DNA of 64,000 nt from JAFEDN01 sp963697455 (GCA_963697455.1 CAVOOI010000032.1:62001-126000); one strand, 5' to 3'. Shown: positions 25,531 through 35,379, counted from the first letter of the stretch. Notes: generated by a model not told the origin, from the sequence alone. A program made the numbers and translations.

Positions 25531-27246
25531 TTATTCCGGGACTTCATGAACTCTTTTATAAGGTAGATAATGCGGTTTCCAAATCTGCCTATCGACTAAA
25601 AATTCAACGCTGCCTTGCAGTTCCACTTGTGCCAAACCTTCTTCAATGGCTGCTTTGGCTACGGCCACGGCTATCTGGCGAGAAGCGGCGGGCAGTTGCT
25701 CGATAGTCGGTAATAATCGGCCCGCTTGCCCGTTAGTACTTTCGCTGAGAGCGTGGCTAGCTGCTTTCAGCATATTCTCACTGACTTCTTTTGCTTGTAT
25801 GGCGGTAACGCCCAAACCAATACCGGGAAAAGCAAAGTAATTGTTACACTGACTGATAGGATAGGTGCGGCCTTCCCAGATTACGTCTGCGAATGGACTG
25901 CCCGCTGCGATCAACGCTTTGCCATGAGTCCATTGGATGATATCTTCGGGAATTGCTTCTGCTTTTTCGGTAGGATTAGATAACGGCAAGATAATTGGCC
26001 GTTCTACAAACTGAGCCATGGTTTCAATAATTTGCTGGGTGAAAGCACCCCTAACTGCGGAACAGCCTATTAAAATAGTCGGATGAATGTTTTCGATAAC
26101 CTCCAATAAAGAAATATGCTGTGGATTTTGCAAATTCCATTCTGCAATATCATTTTTGTTACGCACAAATTCTGCTTGGGCCTGTGAGACACCGGTCGAG
26201 TATTCTGTCAATAAGCCCTGGCGGTCGATAAGCCAAAATTTAGCTTTGGCCTGTTCAGCTGGAATGCCAGAATTGATCATTGCCTTAAAGATGCTATCCG
26301 CCACGCCTATTCCTGCTGAGCCAGCGCCGAAAATCACGATGCGCTGTTCGGAGAATTGAGTTTTAGTCTGAGCTAAAGCAGCCAGAATCACAGCTACAGC
26401 GACTACGCCTGTTCCTTGAATATCATCGTTAAAACTACAAATTTCGTAGCGAAAGTTCGCTAAATTGTTATAAGAATTATATGAGCCAAAATCTTCCCAG
26501 TGGAGAAAGACCTGAGGGAATAATTTTTTAACCGCAACCACAAATTTATTGATAAAAATGTCATATTCCTTACCGCTGATGCGTTCATGCCTCCAGCCGA
26601 GATACATCGGATCATTTAACAAAGTTTTATTGTTGGTCCCCACGTCTAACAAGACGGGGAGAGTGACATTAGGATCGATCCCACCAAAAGCAGTGTAAAC
26701 CATTAATTTTGCTACCGGGATGGCCATGGCTCCTGCGCCTTGGTCGCCAATACCGAGCACGCCTTCGCCATCGCTGACTACGATTAAGCGGATTTCAGGG
26801 TTGCTGCGATTTTTCAAGATAAGTTCGATTAGATCTTGGTCTTCATAGGAAATATATAATCCACGAGGCTGAAAAAAGCGTTGACTGAATTGCTCAACGG
26901 CGTGACCCACTACCGGAGTGTAAATTTTCGGTAACATTTCCGCGGTATATTCGCTGATTAAACGATAAAATAACACTTGATTAACATTCAGTAGATAGTT
27001 CAGATAGATGTTTTTTTGAATTTCAGTTTCATGGCTTAAATACTGCAAATGCGCCCGCTTAACTTGCTCTTCCAGAGTTTCTACATGCGGCGGTAATTTG
27101 CCAATTAAACCAAATTCGCGGCGCTCTTGTTGGGTAAAAGCAGTGCCTTTATTCAATTGCGGGATAGTGAGCAAAGCTTTGCCGAAGACTGAAGTCAGCA
27201 CCGTTTTTTCGCCATTGGCGGCGCGAACAGTTTTGAATTCTAACAT
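25531..27246 (-). CDS. maeA: NAD-dependent malic enzyme
   Basis: This enzyme oxidatively decarboxylates malate to pyruvate with NAD. The protein has 571 residues from the ATG at 27246. Conserved malic enzyme regions are visible: LIVVSDGEGVLGIGDQGAG, LPVLLDVGTNN, CSFNDDIQGTGVVAVA and the nucleotide motif VIFGAGSAGIGVADSI. The length matches the large bacterial/eukaryotic-type NAD malic enzymes (about 560). It starts 2 bp after the purB stop on the minus strand, so the two are probably one transcript, although the pathways are unrelated. A TTG two codons upstream is an alternative start. Confidence 0.94.
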   Translation of the reverse strand: MLEFKTVRAANGEKTVLTSVFGKALLTIPQLNKGTAFTQQERREFGLIGKLPPHVETLEEQVKRAHLQYLSHETEIQKNIYLNYLLNVNQVLFYRLISEYTAEMLPKIYTPVVGHAVEQFSQRFFQPRGLYISYEDQDLIELILKNRSNPEIRLIVVSDGEGVLGIGDQGAGAMAIPVAKLMVYTAFGGIDPNVTLPVLLDVGTNNKTLLNDPMYLGWRHERISGKEYDIFINKFVVAVKKLFPQVFLHWEDFGSYNSYNNLANFRYEICSFNDDIQGTGVVAVAVILAALAQTKTQFSEQRIVIFGAGSAGIGVADSIFKAMINSGIPAEQAKAKFWLIDRQGLLTEYSTGVSQAQAEFVRNKNDIAEWNLQNPQHISLLEVIENIHPTILIGCSAVRGAFTQQIIETMAQFVERPIILPLSNPTEKAEAIPEDIIQWTHGKALIAAGSPFADVIWEGRTYPISQCNNYFAFPGIGLGVTAIQAKEVSENMLKAASHALSESTNGQAGRLLPTIEQLPAASRQIAVAVAKAAIEEGLAQVELQGSVEFLVDRQIWKPHYLPYKRVHEVPE

Positions 27247-27248
27247 GA

Positions 27249-28628
27249 TCAATTCCTATTGAGGGCCTGCAAAGCTAATTGCGCGGCATAGCCGGTATAT
27301 TGAGCTGGGGTTAACGCTTGCAAACGCTGTTTAACATCGCTTGGTAGTGGTAGTTGCTCAATAAAATTATACAACATTTTTTGATCGATGATGTTGCCTC
27401 GGGTTAGTGTTTTCAGCCGTTCATAAGCGTCCACCACTCCGTAACGGCGCAATACACTTTGGATGGCTTCGGCTAACACTTCCCAGTGTTGGTCTAAATC
27501 AGCTTGAATTTGCACGGTATTAACGGTTAATTTTTTTAAGCCTTTTAATATGGAGTGATAAGCGATCAATGAATAACCGGCCACAACACCTAAATTTCTA
27601 AGCACAGTTGAGTCGGTGAGATCCCGTTGCCAGCGGGAAATAGGCAGTTTTTCCGCTAAATGCGCGGCGAGTGCGTTAGCGACGCCTAAATTACCTTCGG
27701 AGTTTTCGAAGTCGATAGGGTTAATTTTATGTGGCATGGTTGAAGAACCAATTTCGTGTTCCACTTTTCTTTGCCCAAAGTAGCCTAGACTAATATAACC
27801 CCAAATATCGCGGTTTAAATCAATTAAAATGGTATTGAAGCGCATTAAAGTTTGGAATATTTCCGCTAAATAATCATGCGGTTCAATTTGGGTAGTGTAT
27901 AAATTCGGCGTCAATCCTAAATGAGTGATAAAAGTCTCACTGACCGCCGGCCAGTCTATTTCCGGAGAAGCAGCAAAATGCGCGTTGAAGTTACCGACGG
28001 CCCCATTGAATTTGCCTAAAATGGGAAGTTGCCGCCAGGTTTCAAACTGCCGGTTTAAGCGCGCGATGACATTAGCCAGTTCTTTGCCTAAGGTAGTGGG
28101 GGAGGCAGGTTGCCCATGGGTGCGGGCTAACATCGGCAGTTGCATATGTTCGCGGGCTAGCAAGTTCAGTTGATCAATAATATTCAACATCGCCGGAGAT
28201 AACACCTCTGCTCGGATTTGTTTCAGCATTAATCCGTACGCTAGGTTATTAATGTCTTCTGAGGTACAGCCGAAATGCAGGAAAGGAATAAAATTAGTCA
28301 GTATGGGATGATCTTTGATTTTATCATGCAAATAATATTCGACCGCTTTTACATCGTGATTGGTAGTTTGTTCAATGGTTTTAATTTTTTCCGCTGCCGC
28401 TAGATCAAAATTATTAATGATCTCTTCTAAAAATTGACGGCTATTAGAGTCCAACGGCGGCAATTGCGTGAAGTTCGGCATATCGGTTAAAGTGATTAGC
28501 CAGCGAATTTCCACTAGCAATCGGTAGCGAATCAGTCCGTATTCGCTAGCAATAGGGCATAACTCCATTAATTGAGTCCGATAGCGACTATCTAAAGGAG
28601 ACAGGTTTTTTAAAGAAGAAACCTCCAT
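27249..28628 (-). CDS. purB: Adenylosuccinate lyase
   Basis: PurB carries out two fumarate-releasing steps in purine synthesis (SAICAR to AICAR and adenylosuccinate to AMP). The protein has 459 residues. The fumarase/aspartase-superfamily signature loop GSSTMPHKINPIDFEN is near residue 293; CTSEDINNLAYGL and ARTHGQPASPTTLGKE are also present. The start is ATG. It is first in a pair with malic enzyme. guaB and guaA, elsewhere in this window, act in the other purine branch. Confidence 0.96.
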   Translation of the reverse strand: MEVSSLKNLSPLDSRYRTQLMELCPIASEYGLIRYRLLVEIRWLITLTDMPNFTQLPPLDSNSRQFLEEIINNFDLAAAEKIKTIEQTTNHDVKAVEYYLHDKIKDHPILTNFIPFLHFGCTSEDINNLAYGLMLKQIRAEVLSPAMLNIIDQLNLLAREHMQLPMLARTHGQPASPTTLGKELANVIARLNRQFETWRQLPILGKFNGAVGNFNAHFAASPEIDWPAVSETFITHLGLTPNLYTTQIEPHDYLAEIFQTLMRFNTILIDLNRDIWGYISLGYFGQRKVEHEIGSSTMPHKINPIDFENSEGNLGVANALAAHLAEKLPISRWQRDLTDSTVLRNLGVVAGYSLIAYHSILKGLKKLTVNTVQIQADLDQHWEVLAEAIQSVLRRYGVVDAYERLKTLTRGNIIDQKMLYNFIEQLPLPSDVKQRLQALTPAQYTGYAAQLALQALNRN

Positions 28629-28856
28629 AATAGGCCTCTAAAATTTAGGATTAGATTTGACAGCCTAACATATTTTTAGTTACTATGCGCTGGGTTTATC
28701 CATTTTCCAGAATCAGATTTTCATGATTGGTCTTTTGTGATTTAATGTATTTTAGATACAAATAGACTGGGGGTTTAATAATTAAATATGCAATATAAAT
28801 GTTATGGTCACTTTTCAAGAATCATTTTCAAATTCAAAATTTAAGAGTAATGCAAA

Positions 28857-30044
28857 GTGGAAAAAGACTTTTACCGGGCTTTTGAAGATAGATATAGAGG
28901 TTCTCGAAATTTAATCAAATCGCGGTTAAGAGTATATTTGCCTTTTGTGGAAAAATTAAAAACTATAAACACTACATTAATGGCTTTAGATCTTGGCTGT
29001 GGTCGTGGTGAATGGTTAGAGATATTACAACAAGAAGCAGGGTTTAATGCGTATGGGGTTGATCTTGATGAAGGGATGCTTAAATTTTGTTCTGCATTGG
29101 ATCTTTCATTTGCAAATCAAGATATTTTGGAATGTTTAAAAGAAACACCTGATGAAAGTCAACTGATTGTTTCCGCATTTCATGTTGCTGAACATTTACC
29201 ATTTGAGCAATTATTACTTTTAATCCGTGAAGCGTTAAGAGTGCTAAAGCCATGTGGTTTATTAATCTTGGAAACGCCCAATCCTGAAAATTTGGTAGTT
29301 GGATGTAATACTTTTTATCTTGATCCGACTCATCAACGTCCACTACCATCTGCCTTATTAGCCTATTTGCCTGAATATTATGGCTATAAAAGAATCAAAA
29401 TTTTACGTTTGCAGGAATCACCGGAACTGGTTACTGCGGAAACACTGCAATTAATGGATGTAATTGGTGGGGTAAGTCCAGACTATGCAATAATTGCGCA
29501 AAAAGATGGTCCTGCTGAGTTTTTTGAGAGATTTAACCCTGAATTTGAGAAGGAGTATGGATTAGACCTGCAGACATTGGCGAAACGTTATGAGATAGAA
29601 AATAAGGCTGAAGCAGCGGCTTTTTTTGATGAATTAGAAAAACAAAGCGCATATTTCAAAGCTGCAATAATGGCTGTTAAAATTCATTTAAAGAAACAGA
29701 GCGCTCGTGTACAACATATAGAACTTGATTTAGAAACTAAATTAGAGAGGCAAAATTCCGAACTGGCACTTTTAAAAAATAAAATTGAGGAAGTGGACCA
29801 TCGAAGTCGTCACTGGCGAACAATCGCTGAGGAGGCTCAGCGGTTGACGAATGCGATTCAAGCTAGTAAATCATGGCGAATTACATTACCGCTACGAATT
29901 GTGGCTAAAAAGTCTCTCTGGTTAAAGAATCAGTTACGTTCATTACTAGTTTTAGCTGCTAATAAAGATAAATTTATTTATTCGAAATCTAATACCAAAA
30001 AATATATTAAACGAATATATGATGAACTTGAGCGGCGAAAATAA
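28857..30044 (+). CDS. SAM-dependent methyltransferase with C-terminal coiled coil (O-chain modification)
   Basis: The protein has 395 residues and a GTG start. The class I methyltransferase domain occupies about 1-200: LDLGCGRGEW at 44-53, GVDLDEGML, then HVAEHLPFEQL and LETPNPENLVVG. Residues about 240-330 are charged and heptad-like (a predicted coiled coil). They are followed by ASKSWRITLPLR, a short motif common at the ends of coiled coils in O-antigen glycosyltransferase/methyltransferase proteins. This recalls WbdD, which methylates and so terminates the O9a chain, but no kinase domain is present. The next gene (19 bp on) is a double GT4, so the pair may act together at the inner membrane. 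Confidence 0.82.
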   Translation: MEKDFYRAFEDRYRGSRNLIKSRLRVYLPFVEKLKTINTTLMALDLGCGRGEWLEILQQEAGFNAYGVDLDEGMLKFCSALDLSFANQDILECLKETPDESQLIVSAFHVAEHLPFEQLLLLIREALRVLKPCGLLILETPNPENLVVGCNTFYLDPTHQRPLPSALLAYLPEYYGYKRIKILRLQESPELVTAETLQLMDVIGGVSPDYAIIAQKDGPAEFFERFNPEFEKEYGLDLQTLAKRYEIENKAEAAAFFDELEKQSAYFKAAIMAVKIHLKKQSARVQHIELDLETKLERQNSELALLKNKIEEVDHRSRHWRTIAEEAQRLTNAIQASKSWRITLPLRIVAKKSLWLKNQLRSLLVLAANKDKFIYSKSNTKKYIKRIYDELERRK

Positions 30045-30063
30045 TTAAATCAGAGAATATAAT

Positions 30064-32535
30064 ATGAGTTCAGGTCATGAGGTTAAATGTGTAATGAGCG
30101 CAGAGATCAATGAAAGCAAGAACATTGATAGATTATGTAACACTGATTTTTCAGAAAATTTTACCGATATTAAACCAGAGCCTAAGAGTAAAATTAAGAT
30201 TGCAATCATTGATATGCAGCCAATAGAACCGCCAGTAGGAGGAGGGAGATTAAGATTATTCGGACTTTATCATGGATTAAATAAAAAAATTGAAGCTAAA
30301 TATGTTGGCGCTTATGATTGGCCTGGAGAAAAATTTCGAAATCAAATGCTTACTCCGAGCTTGGAAGAAATAGTTGTTCCTCTTTCTGATGCTCATTATG
30401 CAGCAGTACAGCAATTGTCTGAGCGTGTTGGGGGGAAAACTGTAATTGATCTTACATTTCCTAGATTTTGTCATCTTTCTCCCGACTATATATCTAAAGC
30501 TATTGAAGTGATGAGTGATGCTGACATCGTGGTATTTTCCCATCCATGGAGTTTTCCAGCGTTGGAAAAATATCTTAAGCCAACTCAACTGGTAGTATAT
30601 GACGCACAGAATGTTGAAGGCTTTTTACGTGCGCAACTGTTAAATCGAACTGCTTTAGTTGAATTTGAAATCTTGGAGGGTGTGGTAAAAAGTGAATACG
30701 ATGTTGGTCAACGGGCTGATTTGATTATTACGTGCTCTCATGACGATAGCGAGCTTTTTGCTAAAATTTATGAATGGAGTATGGATAAAATTTGTGTTGT
30801 ACCTAATGGAGTTATGGTTTCAAAAATAATGCTACCTTCAATTCATGAAAAACTGCAGGCAAAGCAATTATTAAATTTATCCAATAAAAAAATATGTGCA
30901 ATATTTATGGGTAGTTATTATAAGCCTAATGTCGAAGCAGCTAATTTTATTATTGATGAACTTGCATCTTCTTTGCCTGAAATTGATTTCGTAATTGCAG
31001 GTGGAGTAGCTGGCGCTTTCCAGCGCAAATTACCCAGTAATGTAATAGTGACCTCTGCTTTTATTGTAGAATCTGAAAAAATTTTATGGCTACATGCAGC
31101 AGATATAGCAATAAATCCAATGTTTACCGGTTCAGGCACCAATATTAAGATGTTTGATTTTATGGCTGCGGGATTGCCTATAGTAACTACGGTAACTGGG
31201 GCGCGAGGCATTATTAAGTTAGAAACAGCTTCTATATTATTAGCTGATCGTCAAGACTTTGTTTCTAAAATTAGATATTTAATTTCAAGTGAAACTTTTC
31301 CTAATTTGGGCCTTTTAAATAGAATTCGCGTCGAGAGTGATTTTGCATGGGAAAAAATCACTCAAATTTTGGGAAACACTTTATTAGGAAGATTCCATAG
31401 AAAATTTAACATCGCCGCCCCGAAATCCGAGAGTGGATTTCGGTTGGCGTTTTTTAGTACTATAGGAATGAAATGTGGCATTGGTGAATATACATTACGC
31501 TTAATTGAAAATCTTCCGCCTGAAGTATCTAAATTAATCATTACTTGTGATAGTCCATCGACAATTTTAGATATACCTATTGGTTATGAGGTGGTTTTAG
31601 GATGGCACTACGATAATATTAAATATACTGATAGTACGATCTATCCTGATTTAGTTAATCATCTCAGAGAATGGCGAGCTAATGCAATATTATTACAATA
31701 TCATCCGGGATTTTTCAGAACCCGGGTTCTCTTGCAGTTTTTGCGGGCTGTCCTTAAAGCAAATATTAAAATAATTGTTATAATCCACAATATTAATCGG
31801 TGTAATATTGATGTGTTCAAAACTCTAAGCCGTCAAGGAGTTAAATTTCTTTCACATAGTCGCAGAGAAATTGCTTATGCTGCTGGGTCTGGTTTGAATA
31901 TAGATCTTATTCCAATGGGGATAGTATCAGAGTCCAATTTGCCATCAAAGACATTAATGGGACGTGATTTTAAGATTAATCCCCCTGTTATTGCTACTAC
32001 AGGATTTTTGCGAAGACACAAAGGAGTGGTTAACCTTATTCATGCAATAAGTTTAATGCAGATTGCTTATCCTGGCACAAGATTATTGATTCAGTGTGCT
32101 TTATATTCTTCTGCAGACTCTGAAGAAACTTTTCTTGATTGTAAAAATGCTATTCATGAGCATGGTCTTGATAAACTTGTAGATATTAATATTGAATTTT
32201 TGCCTATTAATGTTGTGCATGATAATTTACGCAAAGCGGATATAGGTGTGTTGGCATATTTGGCAAGTGATGAAGGTGGAAGCGCTAGTGCGTCAACCTG
32301 CTTTTCAGCGGGATTACCTGTAGTGGTTTCAGATGCGCAAATCTTCAAAGAATTAAATGATGTTACTTATCAGCTTGAGGATACATCTCCTACGTCTATT
32401 GCAACATCATTGATAAAAATTTTTAGTTCTTGTTCTTTATATGACCAGCTAAGCAAAAAATCTCATGATTATACGAATAGGGTTTCATATAAAAATATTT
32501 CTAGAGAGATAATTCAACTTTTTCAGGAAAGCTAA
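30064..32535 (+). CDS. Bimodular GT4 glycosyltransferase (two GT-B domains in tandem)
   Basis: The protein has 823 residues. Module 1 (about 45-440) begins AIIDMQPIEPPVGGGRLRLF, with VVPNGVMV, FMGSYYKPNVEAANFI and FTGSGTNIKMFDFMAAGLPIV. Module 2 (about 455-820) begins RLAFFSTIGMKCGIGEYTLRL, with PMGIVSES, TTGFLRRHKGVVNLIHAI and LAYLASDEGGSASASTCFSA. The residues 1-44 look disordered. Two fused GT4 modules suggest a polymerising or dual-linkage enzyme for a repeating chain. Sugars are unknown. It follows the methyltransferase gene in the same operon; galE converges 4 bp downstream. Confidence 0.88.
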   Translation: MSSGHEVKCVMSAEINESKNIDRLCNTDFSENFTDIKPEPKSKIKIAIIDMQPIEPPVGGGRLRLFGLYHGLNKKIEAKYVGAYDWPGEKFRNQMLTPSLEEIVVPLSDAHYAAVQQLSERVGGKTVIDLTFPRFCHLSPDYISKAIEVMSDADIVVFSHPWSFPALEKYLKPTQLVVYDAQNVEGFLRAQLLNRTALVEFEILEGVVKSEYDVGQRADLIITCSHDDSELFAKIYEWSMDKICVVPNGVMVSKIMLPSIHEKLQAKQLLNLSNKKICAIFMGSYYKPNVEAANFIIDELASSLPEIDFVIAGGVAGAFQRKLPSNVIVTSAFIVESEKILWLHAADIAINPMFTGSGTNIKMFDFMAAGLPIVTTVTGARGIIKLETASILLADRQDFVSKIRYLISSETFPNLGLLNRIRVESDFAWEKITQILGNTLLGRFHRKFNIAAPKSESGFRLAFFSTIGMKCGIGEYTLRLIENLPPEVSKLIITCDSPSTILDIPIGYEVVLGWHYDNIKYTDSTIYPDLVNHLREWRANAILLQYHPGFFRTRVLLQFLRAVLKANIKIIVIIHNINRCNIDVFKTLSRQGVKFLSHSRREIAYAAGSGLNIDLIPMGIVSESNLPSKTLMGRDFKINPPVIATTGFLRRHKGVVNLIHAISLMQIAYPGTRLLIQCALYSSADSEETFLDCKNAIHEHGLDKLVDINIEFLPINVVHDNLRKADIGVLAYLASDEGGSASASTCFSAGLPVVVSDAQIFKELNDVTYQLEDTSPTSIATSLIKIFSSCSLYDQLSKKSHDYTNRVSYKNISREIIQLFQES

Positions 32536-32539
32536 TCAA

Positions 32540-33547
32540 TTAGGGGCTGTATTTCAGGAAGTAGCGCCATGTATCTTCACACATTTGTTGTGGAGTTAGT
32601 TTAGCTTTCCAGCCTAGAATTTGGAATGCTTTTTGAGAGTCGGCCCAGTACGCTGGCAAATCTCCATCGCGGCGACTTACAAATTCATAAGGTATTTTGC
32701 AGCTTGTTGCGGTTTCAAAAGCGGTTACCATTTCTAATACGGATGTACCTTGTCCGCTTCCAAGATTAACGACGAGAAAATTGGATTTTTGGTTAAGATA
32801 GTTTAACGCAGCCAGATGACCTGTAGCAAGATCCATCACATGAACATAATCACGCACACAGGTTCCATCTGCAGTTGGATAATCATTGCCAAAAATACAA
32901 AGTTTAGAATAATATCCAGTAGCGACCTGAGTTAAAAACGGCATTAAATTATTGGGGATACCCTGTGGTTCTTCGCCAAGGTAGCCGCTGGAATGAGCCC
33001 CTACGGGATTAAAATAGCGTAAACAAGCTATTCGCCAACCAGGTTCTGCATTAAAAAGATCTGATAAGATATCTTCTACAATCATTTTGCCCCGTCCATA
33101 AGGATTGATAGGTGAGCGAGCATGATGTTCTTGGTAAGGAATGGTAGGAATGTTACCATAAACGGTTGCGGAGGAGGAAAATACTATATTTTTTACATTT
33201 GCTTTATGCATCGCGCGCAATAAGCAAAGAGAACCATTAACATTATTGTCATAATACAAGAGTGGTTTAGCAACAGATTCCCTTACAGCTTTAAGTGCAG
33301 CAAAATGAATTACCGCTTCAATAGGATATTGAGTGAAAATTTGATCTAATAAAGATTCATCTCGAATATCTCCATGGATGAAGCTAGGGCGAAATCCTAT
33401 GATTTTCTCCAGTCGGTCTATCACTGCAGGCTGGCTATTACTTAAATTATCAAGGATAATCGGATGATAACCCTCTTGGGCTAAAGTTATACAAGTGTGT
33501 GACCCAATAAATCCGGTTCCCCCTGTTACTAAAATAATTTTACGCAT
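32540..33547 (-). CDS. galE: UDP-glucose 4-epimerase
   Basis: GalE interconverts UDP-glucose and UDP-galactose (or the N-acetyl forms). The protein has 335 residues. Visible features are the NAD-binding VTGGTGFIGSHTCITL, FAALKAVRESV, the catalytic Ser in FSSSATVYG, YGRGK (the Y...K pair) and RYFNPVGAHSSG. These match the GalE subgroup well. It runs against the surrounding polysaccharide genes and its end abuts the double GT4 gene. Confidence 0.94.
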   Translation of the reverse strand: MRKIILVTGGTGFIGSHTCITLAQEGYHPIILDNLSNSQPAVIDRLEKIIGFRPSFIHGDIRDESLLDQIFTQYPIEAVIHFAALKAVRESVAKPLLYYDNNVNGSLCLLRAMHKANVKNIVFSSSATVYGNIPTIPYQEHHARSPINPYGRGKMIVEDILSDLFNAEPGWRIACLRYFNPVGAHSSGYLGEEPQGIPNNLMPFLTQVATGYYSKLCIFGNDYPTADGTCVRDYVHVMDLATGHLAALNYLNQKSNFLVVNLGSGQGTSVLEMVTAFETATSCKIPYEFVSRRDGDLPAYWADSQKAFQILGWKAKLTPQQMCEDTWRYFLKYSP

Positions 33548-33610
33548 AATTTAACCTGAATCTAATTCACACTTTTTTCAGAGCCTGTTTCCTAGCTGAG
33601 GATACTCTAC

Positions 33611-33709
33611 CATGGCAACCGCACTGAACTAAAACTCACACAAAACGTTCAATTTTCGTTCAAGCTGGACGAAAAGTGGACGTTAATGGGTTTCAATGCG
33701 ATTGCCATG
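33611..33709. repeat. Family-C palindromic repeat (MITE-like) with target duplication
   Basis: The 99-bp element is flanked by a perfect direct repeat, gatactctac, at 33601-33610 and 33710-33719. Its ends are inverted repeats catggcaaccgcactgaa and (reverse complement of the right end) catggcaatcgcattgaa, with two mismatches in 18. A second, inner inverted repeat is aacgttcaattttcgt against aacgtccacttttcgt. It has no coding capacity. The rest of the gap 33548-33978 holds the hairpin at 33771 and nothing else I can name. Confidence 0.82.
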
Positions 33710-33770
33710 GATACTCTACTATGCCAGAGCTGATGCTTACATTCAAGGGCAGTACATATCATACTCCAGC

Positions 33771-33805
33771 AGCAATTCCCGCTGAGTTAATAACCGGGAA
33801 TTGCT
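33771..33805. promoter_or_regulatory. 11-bp perfect stem-loop upstream of the GT4 gene
   Basis: agcaattcccg (33771-33781) and cgggaattgct (33795-33805) form a perfect stem with a 13-nt loop. A TATAAT sits just downstream at 33813-33818 without a convincing -35 box. No T tract follows on either side, so an operator or leader hairpin is more likely than a terminator. It lies about 175 bp upstream of the plus-strand GT4 genes. Confidence 0.4.
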
Positions 33806-33978
33806 AGAAGTGTATAATATATGCTTTTTGCGCGCCGATGAGATGAGCATTGCAAATGGCGGTAATCACATTATTGTGTTATTATTCTCCATATTTTTTG
33901 GCCTGCAAATTCTAACTAAAATAGGACTGGTGATAATAATTCATCTGCACTAGTACCTTTTTATCAGGAGTTAAAATT

Positions 33979-35379
33979 ATGAATCACATTTGGTTGGACG
34001 TAACTGATTTGGTGAACTGGAATTGGAACCGTCCGCCGATAGGGGTTATCCGAGTAGAGCGGGAATTAGTTAGGTGGAGTTTACATCACCTAAGGGAAAT
34101 TAAGTATTTTAAATACGATTCAGACCAAAGAAAATTTCTAGTAGTTGAAAAGGATGCAATTTCAAATCAGTTAGGTTTGTCATACTGCGATCTTGCTGCA
34201 GTATCCACAAATTGCATGATCCAGCCACAGAATGACGTACTTTTGTGTGGCGAGAAGCTCTTTTCTAATGATGGTTTTAGTTATCGATCAGAAATTAAAT
34301 CCCTTTTATTTAATATTTTAAAAAATAGTTATAGATTGTTATTAGCTTTTGTTGCGACTTCTTATCGTCCGCGCCTTAATGCTTTGATAAGAGAAAGAAT
34401 AAACGGGTTAAGAAATTTAAAATATCGTTTTACCTGTTGGAGTAAATCAATCAATAAAAAACATAATATTTCTCATCCTTTTGAGGAGCATGATATGATT
34501 TTGTGTGCAGGAATGACATGGAATTATGCCTCTATAAATGATGCTATCGCTGTTATCAAAAGTCAGATGATACTGAAGTTTTATGTTTTTTGTTATGACC
34601 TTATTCCCTTTAAATTGCCACATTTACGGGTTATAGATGCAGATTGTTCTCTAAAATATTTTTCAGGAATAGCCAAAAATGCTGATTATATATTTTGTGT
34701 TTCTAAATGTACTGAACAAGACTGGCGGGACTTTACAAGTAAAATAAAGGCTTCCCACGCAAAATCTGGGATTGTTTTATTAGGTAGTCAAGTGCGCCCT
34801 GAGGAGATGAATGGCCAACCGGAAACTCATGATCTCGTAAAAACTGAGTATATTCTTTTAGTGTCAACCATTGAAAAACGAAAAAATCATGAATGCATTT
34901 ATAAGGCGTTATTATATCTTTTAGAAAAAGGAAGAAAAAATTTACCGAAACTGGTCTTTGTAGGATCTAAAGGTTCGGGGGTGACAAATTTCCTATCTGA
35001 TTTGGGAAAAGATCCAAGAGTTAAAGACAAAATTATCATTTTTTCTGAAGTGAGTGACAAAGAATTAGAAATATTATATAAAAATTCCTTATTTACTGTG
35101 TTTCCTTCATATTACGAAGGGTGGGGGTTGCCGATAGCTGAATCTTTAAGTTATGGTAAAATGGTCATTGCCTCTAATGCTTCTTCAATCCCCGAAATAG
35201 GGGGAGATTTAGTAGACTATGTGCATCCGCACGATATTATGGGGTGGGCAGAGCGGATTGCTTTTTATCTGGATCATCGAGATGAGCTAACTAAAAAAGA
35301 AAGACTCATCCGTGAAAACTATACCAAAAATTCTTGGGATAATTTTGGGCAGCAAGTATTTTCTAAAATAATTCTATAA
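33979..35379 (+). CDS. GT4 family glycosyltransferase (paralogue 1 of 3)
   Basis: The protein has 466 residues. The N-terminus IWLDVTDLVNWNWNRPPIGV then IRVERELVRW is shared in form by the two paralogues at 35393 and 41999. This N-domain pattern is common in O-antigen mannosyl/rhamnosyltransferases. The donor-binding domain contains LVSTIEKRKNHECIYKAL, and the E(x7)E motif YEGWGLPIAE near residue 380 is diagnostic of GT4. The start is ATG with CAGGAG upstream. Acceptor and sugar cannot be told. It is followed after 13 bp by paralogue 2, so they are co-transcribed. Confidence 0.9.
   Translation: MNHIWLDVTDLVNWNWNRPPIGVIRVERELVRWSLHHLREIKYFKYDSDQRKFLVVEKDAISNQLGLSYCDLAAVSTNCMIQPQNDVLLCGEKLFSNDGFSYRSEIKSLLFNILKNSYRLLLAFVATSYRPRLNALIRERINGLRNLKYRFTCWSKSINKKHNISHPFEEHDMILCAGMTWNYASINDAIAVIKSQMILKFYVFCYDLIPFKLPHLRVIDADCSLKYFSGIAKNADYIFCVSKCTEQDWRDFTSKIKASHAKSGIVLLGSQVRPEEMNGQPETHDLVKTEYILLVSTIEKRKNHECIYKALLYLLEKGRKNLPKLVFVGSKGSGVTNFLSDLGKDPRVKDKIIIFSEVSDKELEILYKNSLFTVFPSYYEGWGLPIAESLSYGKMVIASNASSIPEIGGDLVDYVHPHDIMGWAERIAFYLDHRDELTKKERLIRENYTKNSWDNFGQQVFSKIIL

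Noticed and set aside
28655..28690. Promoter for the methyltransferase gene from ttgaca at 28656
   Set aside because: The best -10 box (tactat) matches four of six bases at 18-bp spacing and lies about 170 bp upstream. Too weak to call.
33858..33864. ops-like GGCGGTA upstream of the GT genes (RfaH recruitment)
   Set aside because: Only seven bases match, the rest of the ops/JUMPstart consensus is absent, and a 7-mer is expected often by chance.
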